Source: Orrella daihaiensis
Lineage (GTDB): Bacteria; Pseudomonadota; Gammaproteobacteria; Burkholderiales; Burkholderiaceae_B
Assembly (NCBI RefSeq): GCF_022811525.1
Contig: NZ_CP063982.1
Span: 1,674,001 to 1,738,000, forward strand
Length of the DNA: 64,000 bases
Direction: 5' to 3'
Shown here in pieces: positions 16,869 to 25,752 of the stretch (positions are counted from its first letter, which is position 1; every line of letters starts with the position of its first letter). Under the pieces are notes generated by a model. That model saw only the letters and a list, made by a program, of their open reading frames with translations. It searched no databases and was not told where the DNA came from. A program made the position numbers and the translations under genes.

Positions 16869-17318
16869 TCACTGCGATGACTCCATCGACAATGGAATCG
16901 TGACGGGTCCGTCATTGATGAGACTTACTTTCATGTCTGCCCCAAATCTCCCGGATTGAACCACCAAGCCAGTAGCTCTTGCTTGCTCGATCAAACAGTC
17001 ATAAAGACGCTTGGCAATCGCTGGCTCCGCTGCCCCGCTGTAGCTTGGTCGATTTCCTTTTGAGGTGTCGGCAACCAGCGTAAACTGCGACACGATGAGC
17101 AGATCACCCCCTACGTCGAGCACTGAACGATTCATCTTGCCTTGATCATCCGAGAAAATACGTAGCTTGGTAACCTTGTCAATCAGTCGCTGACTAGTAA
17201 CCTCATCGTCGTCGTGTTCAGCACAAACCAACAAAAGCAAGCCAGGACCTATTTGGCCAACGACTTCATCGGCCACTGCCACACTTGCAGATTGAACTCG
17301 TTGTAAAAGCACTTTCAT
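16869..17318 (-). CDS. dtd: D-aminoacyl-tRNA deacylase
   Basis: Dtd hydrolyses D-amino acids (and glycine) mischarged on tRNA. The 149-residue product begins MKVLLQRVQSASVAVADE, the normal N-terminus, so ATG 17318 is preferred to 17336. The family motifs SQFTLVADTSKGNRPSY (near 77-93) and the cross-subunit GPVTIPL at the C-terminus are present. It lies 117 bases upstream of the Tad pilin gene on the same strand. The stretch between them (16753-16868) presumably holds the Tad operon promoter, but I see no clear box there. Confidence 0.95.
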   Translation of the reverse strand: MKVLLQRVQSASVAVADEVVGQIGPGLLLLVCAEHDDDEVTSQRLIDKVTKLRIFSDDQGKMNRSVLDVGGDLLIVSQFTLVADTSKGNRPSYSGAAEPAIAKRLYDCLIEQARATGLVVQSGRFGADMKVSLINDGPVTIPLSMESSQ

Positions 17319-17433
17319 TTGCGATGTTTGCTCCAACTGACAGTGCAGTTAAACAACCACTGAAACACTGCGTTAAACTTTGACCAGTAAGCTGTGAGTC
17401 TCACTCTAACAAACTTATTGGCTACGCGACATC

Positions 17434-18603
17434 ATGAAAATAGCGATCGCAGGCACCGGCTACGTCGGTTTATCAAATGCCGTTTTGTTGTCTCAGCACA
17501 ACGAGGTCATAGCCTTTGACATTGACGCTACCAAAGTCGACCAGATCAACAGGCGTGAATCACCTATCCAAGATACTGAACTAGAACATTACCTAAGCCA
17601 CCATCCGCTGCGATTGCAGGCTACGCTGGATAAAACACACGCCTACAGCAATGCTGACTACGTGATTATCGCTACACCGACCGACTACGACCCCCAGAAC
17701 AATTACTTTGACACGAGTTCAGTAGAATCTGTAATCAAGGACGTCATCACGGTCAATCCAAATGCCGTCATGGTCATTAAATCAACCGTCCCGGTAGGAT
17801 TTACCGTGCGGGCCCGCGCCCAGTACCAAACTGAACAATTGCTGTTCTCACCAGAATTTCTGCGTGAAGGCAAAGCGCTCTACGACAACTTGTATCCCAG
17901 CCGGATCGTTGTTGGAGAAGACACTGCGAGAGCCCATCAGTTTGCTGAACTACTGAAACAAGGTGCCATCAAATCAGACATTCCTGTGCTGTTTACAGGC
18001 AGTACCGAGGCCGAGGCCATTAAGCTGTTTGCCAACACTTATCTGGCCATGCGCGTGGCTTACTTCAATGAACTCGACACTTATGCCGCTTCGCATGGTT
18101 TGAATCCACGAGAAATTATCGACGGGGTATGTCTTGACCCACGCATAGGCAGTCACTACAACAACCCTTCCTTTGGTTATGGGGGATACTGCCTGCCAAA
18201 AGACACCAAGCAAATGCTAGCCAACTACAAAGACATCCCGCAAAACCTGATAAACGCGATTGTCGAAGCCAACAGCACTCGCAAAGACTTTGTGGCATTC
18301 GATATCCTGAAGCGTAATCCGAAAGTGGTGGGTATTTATCGTCTGGTGATGAAAGCCGGATCTGACAACTACAGATCAAGCTCAGTTCAAGGCATCATGA
18401 AACGTCTGAAAGGCAAAGGTGTGGAGGTCATTGTTTATGAACCGGTGCTCAAAGACTCTGAGTTTTATCGCTCCAAAGTGATTTCTGATTTAGCGACGTT
18501 TAAACAGATGTCTGATGTGATTGTGGCTAATCGGATTACCGATGAGATCCGTGATGTTGAGCAAAAGGTTTACAGTCGAGATCTTTTTTATAGCGATATC
18601 TAG
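17434..18603 (+). CDS. ugd: UDP-glucose 6-dehydrogenase
   Basis: Oxidises UDP-glucose to UDP-glucuronate with two NAD. The 389-residue protein matches the short Ugd class (388 residues in E. coli). It has an N-terminal Rossmann motif GTGYVGLS, STVPVGFT near 115, the catalytic-cysteine block GYGGYCLPKDTKQ near 253-265, and the C-terminal UDP-binding fold (KVVGIYRLVMKAG). It stands alone, with no visible polysaccharide, lipid A or capsule genes nearby, and with genes of unrelated function on both sides. The product would supply acidic surface sugars. Confidence 0.95.
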   Translation: MKIAIAGTGYVGLSNAVLLSQHNEVIAFDIDATKVDQINRRESPIQDTELEHYLSHHPLRLQATLDKTHAYSNADYVIIATPTDYDPQNNYFDTSSVESVIKDVITVNPNAVMVIKSTVPVGFTVRARAQYQTEQLLFSPEFLREGKALYDNLYPSRIVVGEDTARAHQFAELLKQGAIKSDIPVLFTGSTEAEAIKLFANTYLAMRVAYFNELDTYAASHGLNPREIIDGVCLDPRIGSHYNNPSFGYGGYCLPKDTKQMLANYKDIPQNLINAIVEANSTRKDFVAFDILKRNPKVVGIYRLVMKAGSDNYRSSSVQGIMKRLKGKGVEVIVYEPVLKDSEFYRSKVISDLATFKQMSDVIVANRITDEIRDVEQKVYSRDLFYSDI

Positions 18604-18635
18604 CGGCTCAAGCCACAACCCATATTAGTGACTCT

Positions 18636-19052
18636 TTATTCAAAACGATCATTAAAGCGTTTTGTCCGACTCAGTTTTCGCTGACCAAGCCTGATCTTTT
18701 GCTCAATACGACGTTCGACAGAGGCCTTCGTTGGTCGAGTGAGCTGACGTTGTTTGGGCACCTCATACGCCTTGGCCACCAATACGTTCAGGCGTCTGAG
18801 CGCTTCGTCTTGATTTTTAGCAAGGCTTCGAAACTTCTGCGATTTAATCGTGACGATCCCTTCGCGATTGATGTGGTGATCTCGCATTTGTAGAAACCGC
18901 TGCTTCACTTCAAACGGCAAGGCAGAGGCCATAATGTTGAATTGCAAATGAACTGCATTCGATACTTTGTTGACATTCTGTCCACCGGGCCCTTGTGCAC
19001 GAATGGCTGTCATTTGAACCTCATCTGCAGTAATCAGTCGAATGACAGCCAT
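18636..19052 (-). CDS. arfB: alternative ribosome-rescue factor ArfB (YaeJ, peptidyl-tRNA hydrolase)
   Basis: The 138-residue product rescues stalled ribosomes by hydrolysing peptidyl-tRNA. The catalytic GGQ motif is in RAQGPGGQNVNKVSNAV near residues 22-38. The C-terminal tail is long and very basic (RRIEQKIRLGQRKLSRTKR), as needed to enter the empty mRNA channel. ATG 19052 (MAVIRLITADEV) is chosen; the open frame to 19115 adds 21 non-conserved residues and would overlap the next gene. Confidence 0.93.
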   Translation of the reverse strand: MAVIRLITADEVQMTAIRAQGPGGQNVNKVSNAVHLQFNIMASALPFEVKQRFLQMRDHHINREGIVTIKSQKFRSLAKNQDEALRRLNVLVAKAYEVPKQRQLTRPTKASVERRIEQKIRLGQRKLSRTKRFNDRFE

Positions 19053-19077
19053 GGGATCCTCGGCGAGCGATAGCGAA

Positions 19078-19389
19078 TTACTTAGATTGAAGTTCCAGCG
19101 CATTTTTAGCCACATCCGGATCGAGCATCAATTCGTAATACATGCGCAAGCATCCGAGCGTTGCAGGCAGATTGGGATAAGCCGTTTTGATCATGGCCGA
19201 AGCCAAAGCGCCGTCACTGGCCCCCGATGCCAGTAGTGCCGCAAACAGATCTGTGCTCGTCGATCCACTAAATGCATCACGCACGAAACGTTTCTCAACC
19301 GCACCACACACCGATCCTGTATCTTCATTAAATTGAGGGTAAAAATAGGCAGTGGCAAGAACCAACAGTAAGGCGATCAGCAGTTTCAT
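19078..19389 (-). CDS. hypothetical small exported protein
   Basis: The protein is 103 residues with a short N-terminal hydrophobic segment (MKLLIALLLVLATAYFYP) that reads as a signal peptide or anchor. The rest has Ala-rich helices and cysteines at about 28 and 80. I do not recognise the family. It lies 25 bases upstream of arfB on the same strand and may share its transcript. The 215 bases between it and hpnC on the opposite strand hold no other gene that I can support. Confidence 0.65.
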   Translation of the reverse strand: MKLLIALLLVLATAYFYPQFNEDTGSVCGAVEKRFVRDAFSGSTSTDLFAALLASGASDGALASAMIKTAYPNLPATLGCLRMYYELMLDPDVAKNALELQSK

Positions 19390-19604
19390 GGTGTTATCTC
19401 AGTAATTTTTAGCCAAACTTTGGCCTTATTTTTAAATGCAGTTTTAATGCCGACAGTCGGGGTACGTAGAGCAAGAATGGAAACAATCAATTCGAACACT
19501 TAATCTTCACCGCCAGCATCTCGCTACGTACTGCCACTCATCAGCCATTGCACGACGAGGCGTCGCTACAATACACGACAAATCATACATTCGCTGATGC
19601 TCGC

Positions 19605-20429
19605 ATGTCCGTTAACCATTACGAAAACTTCCCTGTCGCATCCCTACTATTGCCATCTAGCTTGAGGGAGGATGTTGTACACATTTATCGTTTTGCACGG
19701 GCGGCAGACGACATTGCTGACGAGGGCGACGCGACCGCCTCAGAGCGCAAGTCCGAACTTGCAAAGTTCCGCCACGCATTAGTACTGATCAGCGAACAAC
19801 CTCATACGCAAACTGTCGGTGACCCTATACTTGATGACATATTTCTGCCGCTTGCAAAAACCATCCAAAAACACCGGCTTCCACTGAAGCCACTGACCGA
19901 TCTCTTATCAGCATTTGAACAAGACACTCAAGTGCAGCATTATCGGGACGAGGACCATCTGATGGACTATTGCAAACGGTCTGCCAATCCGGTGGGAAGA
20001 CTGATGTTGCACCTATTCAAACAAGTCGACCCAGAAAGTCTGAACCAATCAGATGCCATTTGCACGGCACTGCAGCGGATCAATTTCCTGCAAGATGTAG
20101 CGATTGACATACGCAAGCAACGAATCTATCTACCAGCCGATGCATTAAGTGACGCTGGCGTGACCGTCGAACATCTTATGCAGGGGCGATGTGATCACGC
20201 ATGGAAAACACTCATGCGTCAGCAAATAAGCATTTGTCGGGATTTGATGCAAAAGGGTGCGCCGCTAGGCCGAAAACTGAAAGGTCGTATAGCCCTTGAA
20301 ATCAGATTGATCATTGCAGGTGGTCTACGAATTCTTGACAAAATAGAGGCTGTTGATTGTGATGTTTTTAATCACAGACCCACATTAAACAAGTTTGACT
20401 GGATCCGTATGCTCGCTAGAGCACTATAA
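19605..20429 (+). CDS. hpnC: squalene synthase HpnC (hydroxysqualene-forming arm)
   Basis: A trans-isoprenyl diphosphate synthase-like protein of the HpnCDE squalene route. HpnD makes presqualene diphosphate, HpnC turns it into hydroxysqualene and HpnE reduces that to squalene. The first Asp-rich motif is RAADDIADEGD near residue 38-48, and the second is INFLQDVAIDIRKQRIYLP near 162-180. The start at 19605 (MSVNHYENFPVASLLLP) matches the family N-terminus; an ATG 19 codons upstream is less likely. It is the first gene of a tight hpnC-hpnD-hpnE operon, with 5 bases to hpnD. Confidence 0.93.
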   Translation: MSVNHYENFPVASLLLPSSLREDVVHIYRFARAADDIADEGDATASERKSELAKFRHALVLISEQPHTQTVGDPILDDIFLPLAKTIQKHRLPLKPLTDLLSAFEQDTQVQHYRDEDHLMDYCKRSANPVGRLMLHLFKQVDPESLNQSDAICTALQRINFLQDVAIDIRKQRIYLPADALSDAGVTVEHLMQGRCDHAWKTLMRQQISICRDLMQKGAPLGRKLKGRIALEIRLIIAGGLRILDKIEAVDCDVFNHRPTLNKFDWIRMLARAL

Positions 20430-20434
20430 ATGTC

Positions 20435-21313
20435 ATGACGCCTGACGAATACTGCCAAGATAAAGCTGCGCGTAGCGGCTCGAGTTTCTACTATGCATTC
20501 TTGTTCTTGCCCCCCGAGCGTAGGCGAGCGATCACTGCTCTCTATGCGTTTTGCCGCGAAGTTGACGACGTTGTAGACGAGTGTACTGATGCTGGCATAG
20601 CCCGAACCAAATTAGCCTGGTGGCGTACCCAGGTTGCACAGATGTTTGAAGGCAAGCCTACCCATCCTGTTGCACGAGCCCTTGAACCTCACTTACTAGC
20701 GTTCGACATAACAGAGGCAAGACTTCAAGCCGTGATCACTGGTATGGAAATGGATCTTGACCTATCGCGGTACAACAGTTGGGAAAATCTAGAGCAATAT
20801 TGTTGGCACGCTGCGGGCGTGGTCGGTGAGCTATCTGCCGGAATTTTTGGGTATCAAGAACCAGAAACCCTGGTATATGCATCGAAACTTGGCTTGGCGT
20901 TTCAGATGACGAACATCATCCGTGACGTAGGCGATGATGCCAGACGTGGGCGTATTTATCTGCCACTCGATGAGTTAGCGCAGTTCAACGTTAAGGCATC
21001 CGACATTATGGCGGGCAAGCATACCGCTGAGTTTGAGAATCTGATTAAGTTTCAAGCGAACCGTGCACGAACCTTGTATCGAGATGCGGCCGAGCACCTA
21101 CCGGCCATTGATCAGCGCAGGCAACGCCCAGGTCTTATGATGGCTGCTATCTACGCCACTTTGCTCGATGAGATCGAAGATGAAGACTGGCAAGTGCTTG
21201 ATCGACGCATCGCATTGACTCCTGTACGTAAACTCTGGCTCGCGTGGCGTAACTGGGTTTGGGGTGGCAAGCCAGCACTCAAACAATTACGTCGTGCAGC
21301 CGATTCCACATGA
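20435..21313 (+). CDS. hpnD: presqualene diphosphate synthase HpnD
   Basis: Condenses two farnesyl diphosphates to presqualene diphosphate. The 292-residue protein has FYYAFLFLPPERR near 18-30, the first Asp motif FCREVDDVVDE near 45-55 and the second TNIIRDVGDDARRGRIYLP near 158-176, all typical of HpnD. Its stop overlaps the hpnE ATG by 4 bases (ATGA, 21310-21313). The substrate would come from IspA, encoded about 15 kb downstream in this window. Confidence 0.95.
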   Translation: MTPDEYCQDKAARSGSSFYYAFLFLPPERRRAITALYAFCREVDDVVDECTDAGIARTKLAWWRTQVAQMFEGKPTHPVARALEPHLLAFDITEARLQAVITGMEMDLDLSRYNSWENLEQYCWHAAGVVGELSAGIFGYQEPETLVYASKLGLAFQMTNIIRDVGDDARRGRIYLPLDELAQFNVKASDIMAGKHTAEFENLIKFQANRARTLYRDAAEHLPAIDQRRQRPGLMMAAIYATLLDEIEDEDWQVLDRRIALTPVRKLWLAWRNWVWGGKPALKQLRRAADST

Positions 21314-22659
21314 AAATCGGCATCGTTGGCGCAGGCTGGGCAGGATTGGCTGCTGCTAGCGAATGCCTGGCTAATAACCTTGAAGTCACGCTGTTTGACG
21401 CGTCGCACGCGCCCGGCGGTAGAGCGCGTGCCGTACACGACTCTGAGCTTGGCGATTTAGACAATGGACAGCACCTACTCATTGGCGCGTATCGCAACAC
21501 ACTTTCGATTCTCAATCGTGATCTTGGACATCAGCATATTGCATCAAGCCTGAAACGACTGCCATTATGGCTACAAAGTGTTGATGGGCAATTCAGAATT
21601 AGACACCGTGCCACACAAAGCAGTTCGACCCTGGCTAATGCCATGGTGCTATTGGCAGCAAAAGGCTTGAGCCTAAAAGATAAATGGCAAATAAGTGCCC
21701 TGCTATGGCGTCTTCGACAAGCCCGCACTGCCAACCACCAAGAAAAACCAAATCGTCTCACTGTCACGCAATGGCTTTCTGAACAACAGCAAACGCCACA
21801 AGCGTGTCGCTGGCTATGGTATCCGCTATGCTTGGCAACCATGAACACCAAGCCCGACCAAGCATCCGCCGTCTTGTTTCAGAATGTGCTGCAAGATAGC
21901 TTGATTAGTAACGAGCCGGGTGCCATCGATTTACTGTTACCGACAAAGACACTTAGCGACCTATGGCCTGCACATATCGCAAAGCGAATCACCACCAGAT
22001 GGGGGCATGTGGTACGTGAGATTAAACCGCAAGCAAATGGTGTGCTCATTGACGGAAACCAATTTGACGCCTGCGTTTTGGCCGTTCCACCTAATAGCCT
22101 GGCACGTCTAATTACCCCCATTGCTCCATTCGAAGGTCTGTTAAAGGGACTATCAGAATTCCAATTTCGTTCAATCGCAACCTGCTATGTATCGGTTGAT
22201 AGACACCAACCGTTACCGGCACCGTTACTGATGTTTGATCACGGCAAACTTGGATCAGATATCCAAGCCCAATGGGTGTTTGACAGAAATGCCTTTATGG
22301 GCGCCTCTCCAACTGCTCAACTGGCATTTGTCATAAGCTGTGCTGACGGATTGATCAAAGATAACGATCTGGGCTTAGCCCATTCACTGCTTGCACAACT
22401 AAAGCGCGATTGGCCCACATACACAGGTAAGGTCCTTGCAGCGCGCTGCTATCAGGAAAAACGAGCCACCTTTGCTGCCCTGCCCGATCTAGTGCGCCCC
22501 AAATGCGAAACACCCAACCCACGAATCGCCTTGGCTGGCGACTGGACCGACACCGGCTATCCTGCAGTGATTGAAGGCGCTGTCCTTAGCGGCATAAAGG
22601 CCGTCCATCATCTCGCTCGCTTAAGAACAGATCAGACATTAACCGCGCAAAGCCTGTAA
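21310..22659 (+). CDS. hpnE: hydroxysqualene dehydroxylase HpnE
   Basis: An FAD-dependent enzyme that reduces hydroxysqualene to squalene. The 449-residue product starts MKIGIVGAGWAGLAAASE, the dinucleotide-binding motif of the amine oxidase/phytoene desaturase-like family. The C-terminal block IALAGDWTDTGYPAVIEGAVLSG is the second FAD-contacting motif. ATG 21310 is chosen because it couples to the hpnD stop. The 3' end overlaps the convergent crcB by 21 bases. No squalene-hopene cyclase gene is in the window. Confidence 0.93.
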   Translation: MKIGIVGAGWAGLAAASECLANNLEVTLFDASHAPGGRARAVHDSELGDLDNGQHLLIGAYRNTLSILNRDLGHQHIASSLKRLPLWLQSVDGQFRIRHRATQSSSTLANAMVLLAAKGLSLKDKWQISALLWRLRQARTANHQEKPNRLTVTQWLSEQQQTPQACRWLWYPLCLATMNTKPDQASAVLFQNVLQDSLISNEPGAIDLLLPTKTLSDLWPAHIAKRITTRWGHVVREIKPQANGVLIDGNQFDACVLAVPPNSLARLITPIAPFEGLLKGLSEFQFRSIATCYVSVDRHQPLPAPLLMFDHGKLGSDIQAQWVFDRNAFMGASPTAQLAFVISCADGLIKDNDLGLAHSLLAQLKRDWPTYTGKVLAARCYQEKRATFAALPDLVRPKCETPNPRIALAGDWTDTGYPAVIEGAVLSGIKAVHHLARLRTDQTLTAQSL

Positions 22660-23037
22660 TGTCCACCAACCCAAGGCGGTCATGGCAAGACAACCGAACA
22701 ACGATGCTGCAGCATACGTGACGCCTAGGCCAATGCGGCCTTGCTCAAAAAAAGTCACCGTCTCGGCTGAGAAGGTAGAAAAAGTCGTGAGGGCCCCAAG
22801 CAACCCCGTGATGAGAAACAACCTAACGTGGGCTGGCCAATCAGGGTTCAAAATGCCGTATGCCAAGGTAAGTCCGATAATGTATGAGCCACTTAAGTTG
22901 GCTACCCAAGTACCGATCGGAAAACGATCAGGACCAGGGTTCAGCAATAACCCTAGCGTCCACCTGCCCCAGGCTCCCACTGCAGCACCCGCGCCGATCG
23001 CCAAAAAATTTGCGAGTGTCCATGGGCTCTGAGTCAT
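22639..23037 (-). CDS. crcB: fluoride exporter CrcB/Fluc
   Basis: A small inner-membrane fluoride channel that works as a dual-topology dimer. The 132-residue product has four hydrophobic segments and the family motifs GAAVGAWGRW near 14-23, GTWVANLSGSYIIG near 39-52 and GLLGALTTFSTFS near 73-85. ATG 23037 starts 4 bases after the thrC stop, so crcB is transcribed with the threonine genes. No fluoride riboswitch can fit in that spacing. Confidence 0.95.
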   Translation of the reverse strand: MTQSPWTLANFLAIGAGAAVGAWGRWTLGLLLNPGPDRFPIGTWVANLSGSYIIGLTLAYGILNPDWPAHVRLFLITGLLGALTTFSTFSAETVTFFEQGRIGLGVTYAAASLFGCLAMTALGWWTLQALRG

Positions 23038-23041
23038 CTCA

Positions 23042-24451
23042 TCAAACCTTGGCGTGATCCTTGATGTAGTCCCGAACACTGGCTACATCACAAGGTAGCT
23101 CAACAACACGTTGTGGTCTGGATTCAAGGTCTTCAAGACCTGGCGGGCGCGGTGCCGGCCTACCCAATGCCTGTTCAATCGTCTCGGAAAACTTGGCAGG
23201 CAATGCCGTTTCCAATACCAGCATGGGAATACCGGGCTCGACATAATGGCTTGCCACTTTAACGCCATCGGCCGTGTGTGGATCTATCAACATACCGGAC
23301 TCATCAAACACACGACGTATGGTTGATAGACGATTCTCATGTGAACTAACACCGGCTACAAAGCCATAATCACGCTCAAACCGATCGAGATAGGCTGACA
23401 AATCAAAATATCCGTCAGTTGCCAATTGCTGCCACAGGGACTTCACCTTGGCAGCATCACCTTCGAGCAAATCGTAAACAAACCGCTCAAAGTTCGACGC
23501 GCGTGAGATATCCATCGAAGGGCTCGACGTGGCATGGGTTTGCGCTGGCAAACGTGGCCGATAAATACCTGTCCGAAAAAACTCCTCAAGAACATTATTC
23601 TCGTTGGTGGCCAACACCAGACGACGAATCGGCAACCCCATTCGTCTGGCAATGTGGCCTGACAATATATTGCCGAAATTCCCCGACGGCACTGCAAATG
23701 ACACTTGTTGATTGGGACCGGTGGTCGACCGCAACCATCCCCAGAAATAATAGACAATTTGCGCCGCAATCCGTGCCCAATTGATCGAGTTCACAGCACC
23801 TAGGCGATACGTTTGCTTGAAATCAAGATCACCTGCCAAGGCTTTGACAATGTCTTGGGCCTCATCAAACACCCCTCGCACTGCCAGATTGTGGATATTT
23901 TCATCCATCAGGCTATACATCTGCGCACGTTGAAATGCACTCATGCGGCCATGGGGCGACAGCATAAAGACAGCCACACCTGGCTTGCTGCGCATGGCAT
24001 ATTCAGCGGCAGACCCCGTATCGCCAGAGGTTGCGCCCAAAATATTGAGTGTTGTGCCACGCGCATTCAGCACGTAGGGGAAAACCTGCCCGAGAAACTG
24101 CATGGCGATATCTTTAAAAGCCAGCGTTGGTCCTTCGGACACGCCAAGAAGGTACAACCCGTCATTTAGTTCACGAACATCTACAATCGATTCGCTACGA
24201 AACAAAGAAGGGTTGTATGCAGCTGCTGTTATCGACTTCAAATCCACTGCATTGATGTCAGTCACAAAGTAACTCAAGACTTCAGCCGCGAGCTCTGGGT
24301 ACGACAATGATCGCCATTGTTCGAGCACTTGGGTTGAGATGATGGGCAAAGATTCTGGCACGGCCAAGCCACCATCAGGTGCCAAACCCTCAAGCAGTAC
24401 ATCTTGAAACATCTGGGACTGCATACCCCCGCGGGTCGAGATGTATTTCAT
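23042..24451 (-). CDS. thrC: threonine synthase
   Basis: A PLP enzyme converting O-phosphohomoserine to threonine. The 469-residue protein is of the long bacterial/fungal class. It begins MKYISTRGGMQ, with the PLP lysine in PTLAFKDIAMQFLG near 108-121 and the phosphate-binding loop in ILGATSGDTGSAAEYA near 137-152. Its ATG overlaps the hom stop by one base (TGATG). With hom and alaC it forms a threonine block common in betaproteobacteria. Confidence 0.96.
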   Translation of the reverse strand: MKYISTRGGMQSQMFQDVLLEGLAPDGGLAVPESLPIISTQVLEQWRSLSYPELAAEVLSYFVTDINAVDLKSITAAAYNPSLFRSESIVDVRELNDGLYLLGVSEGPTLAFKDIAMQFLGQVFPYVLNARGTTLNILGATSGDTGSAAEYAMRSKPGVAVFMLSPHGRMSAFQRAQMYSLMDENIHNLAVRGVFDEAQDIVKALAGDLDFKQTYRLGAVNSINWARIAAQIVYYFWGWLRSTTGPNQQVSFAVPSGNFGNILSGHIARRMGLPIRRLVLATNENNVLEEFFRTGIYRPRLPAQTHATSSPSMDISRASNFERFVYDLLEGDAAKVKSLWQQLATDGYFDLSAYLDRFERDYGFVAGVSSHENRLSTIRRVFDESGMLIDPHTADGVKVASHYVEPGIPMLVLETALPAKFSETIEQALGRPAPRPPGLEDLESRPQRVVELPCDVASVRDYIKDHAKV

Positions 24452-25752
24452 CAGAAGGACTCCACACGCAGACGTGTAACAGCCGAGCGCATGAAAGGCA
24501 TCGCTTCAACGGCTTTAGTGGCTGCCAGTACGTTTTTCTCCAAGGCGAGGTGGGTCATGAAAATCAAAGTTGCCACGCCATCAGCTGCAGGCTCCTGAAT
24601 CATGGAGCCAATCGAAATCTCGTTGTCTGCAAGGACTCGCGCAACCTCAGCAAGCACACCAGGGGCGTCATTGACCGTCATTCTCAGGTAGTACCCACAT
24701 CGAACGTCCTCGATTGGCAGCACTGGAATATCCACCATCGACTCGGGCTGAAATGCAAGATGTGGAACCCTGTGTTCAGGATCAGCAGTGTGGAGCCGTG
24801 TGACGTCAACCAAGTCTGCGACTACAGCGGAGGCTGTTGGTTCTTCACCGGCACCTTTGCCATAGTAAAGCGTTTGCCCGACTGCATCACCATTGACCAA
24901 TACGGCATTCATGGCATCCTCGACATTAGCTAGCATGCTGTTAGCAGGCACAAGCGTTGGATGCACACGCAGTTCAATACCCTCAGGGCGCCTGCGTGTA
25001 ATTCCTAAAAGTTTGATCCGAAACCCAAGCCGCTCAGCGATACTGATATCCTGATCATCGACATGCGTGATACCTTCAACATAAGCCCGAGACAACTGAA
25101 CAGGAATACCAAAGGCCATTGATGCAAGCAACGTGAGCTTTTGCGCAGCATCAAACCCTTCAACGTCCGAGGTAGGATCAGCTTCAGCATATCCAAGCTG
25201 CTGCGCTTGGGATAGAGCTTGCTCAAAGCTGATCGAGCGATTGCGCATTTCGGTAAGAATGTAATTAGTGGTGCCATTGATGATGCCAGCGATCCACTCA
25301 ATCCGGTTAGCCGTCAAACCTTCACGGATTGCTTTGATAATGGGTATACCTCCAGCAACGGCAGCTTCGAACGCCACCATCACGCCCTTGGCTGAGGCGG
25401 CTTCAAAGATTTCCGTGCCGTGTGTCGCGAGCAACGCTTTGTTGGCAGTCACGACATGTTTACCCTGACCAATCGCAGCAAGCACAAGTTCACGCGCCAA
25501 GGTCGTGCCGCCGATCAGTTCTACCACGATATCAACCTGTGGGTTTGATACGACCTCGGTCGGATCGTTCGTGATCGAAACCGCATCGCCCACCCTTGCG
25601 CGTGCTTTCGCCACATCCCGGACAGCCACGTGCACGATTTCGATTTGCCGTCCCGCCCGTCGACTAATCTCTTCCGCATTTCGTTGCAAGACGCTCCAGG
25701 TGCCGCCACCAACAACACCTAAACCAAGCAAACCAACTTTAATTGACTCCAT
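24451..25752 (-). CDS. hom: homoserine dehydrogenase
   Basis: Reduces aspartate semialdehyde to homoserine. The 433-residue, monofunctional enzyme has an N-terminal NAD(P)-binding motif VGLLGLGVVGGGTW, the catalytic domain with GIINGTTNYIL near 168-178, and a C-terminal ACT domain from about residue 350 (PGVLAEVARVLADNEISIGSM) through which threonine usually inhibits the enzyme. There is no fused aspartokinase. It starts at the base where the alaC-like gene ends, so the three genes are one transcript. Confidence 0.96.
   Translation of the reverse strand: MESIKVGLLGLGVVGGGTWSVLQRNAEEISRRAGRQIEIVHVAVRDVAKARARVGDAVSITNDPTEVVSNPQVDIVVELIGGTTLARELVLAAIGQGKHVVTANKALLATHGTEIFEAASAKGVMVAFEAAVAGGIPIIKAIREGLTANRIEWIAGIINGTTNYILTEMRNRSISFEQALSQAQQLGYAEADPTSDVEGFDAAQKLTLLASMAFGIPVQLSRAYVEGITHVDDQDISIAERLGFRIKLLGITRRRPEGIELRVHPTLVPANSMLANVEDAMNAVLVNGDAVGQTLYYGKGAGEEPTASAVVADLVDVTRLHTADPEHRVPHLAFQPESMVDIPVLPIEDVRCGYYLRMTVNDAPGVLAEVARVLADNEISIGSMIQEPAADGVATLIFMTHLALEKNVLAATKAVEAMPFMRSAVTRLRVESF

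Noticed and set aside
23037..23042. Possible fluoride riboswitch before crcB
   Set aside because: Only four bases separate the thrC stop from the crcB start, so there is no room for a riboswitch.
24379..24933. 184-residue plus-strand open frame across the thrC/hom junction
   Set aside because: It is antisense to two strongly conserved genes and has no family features.
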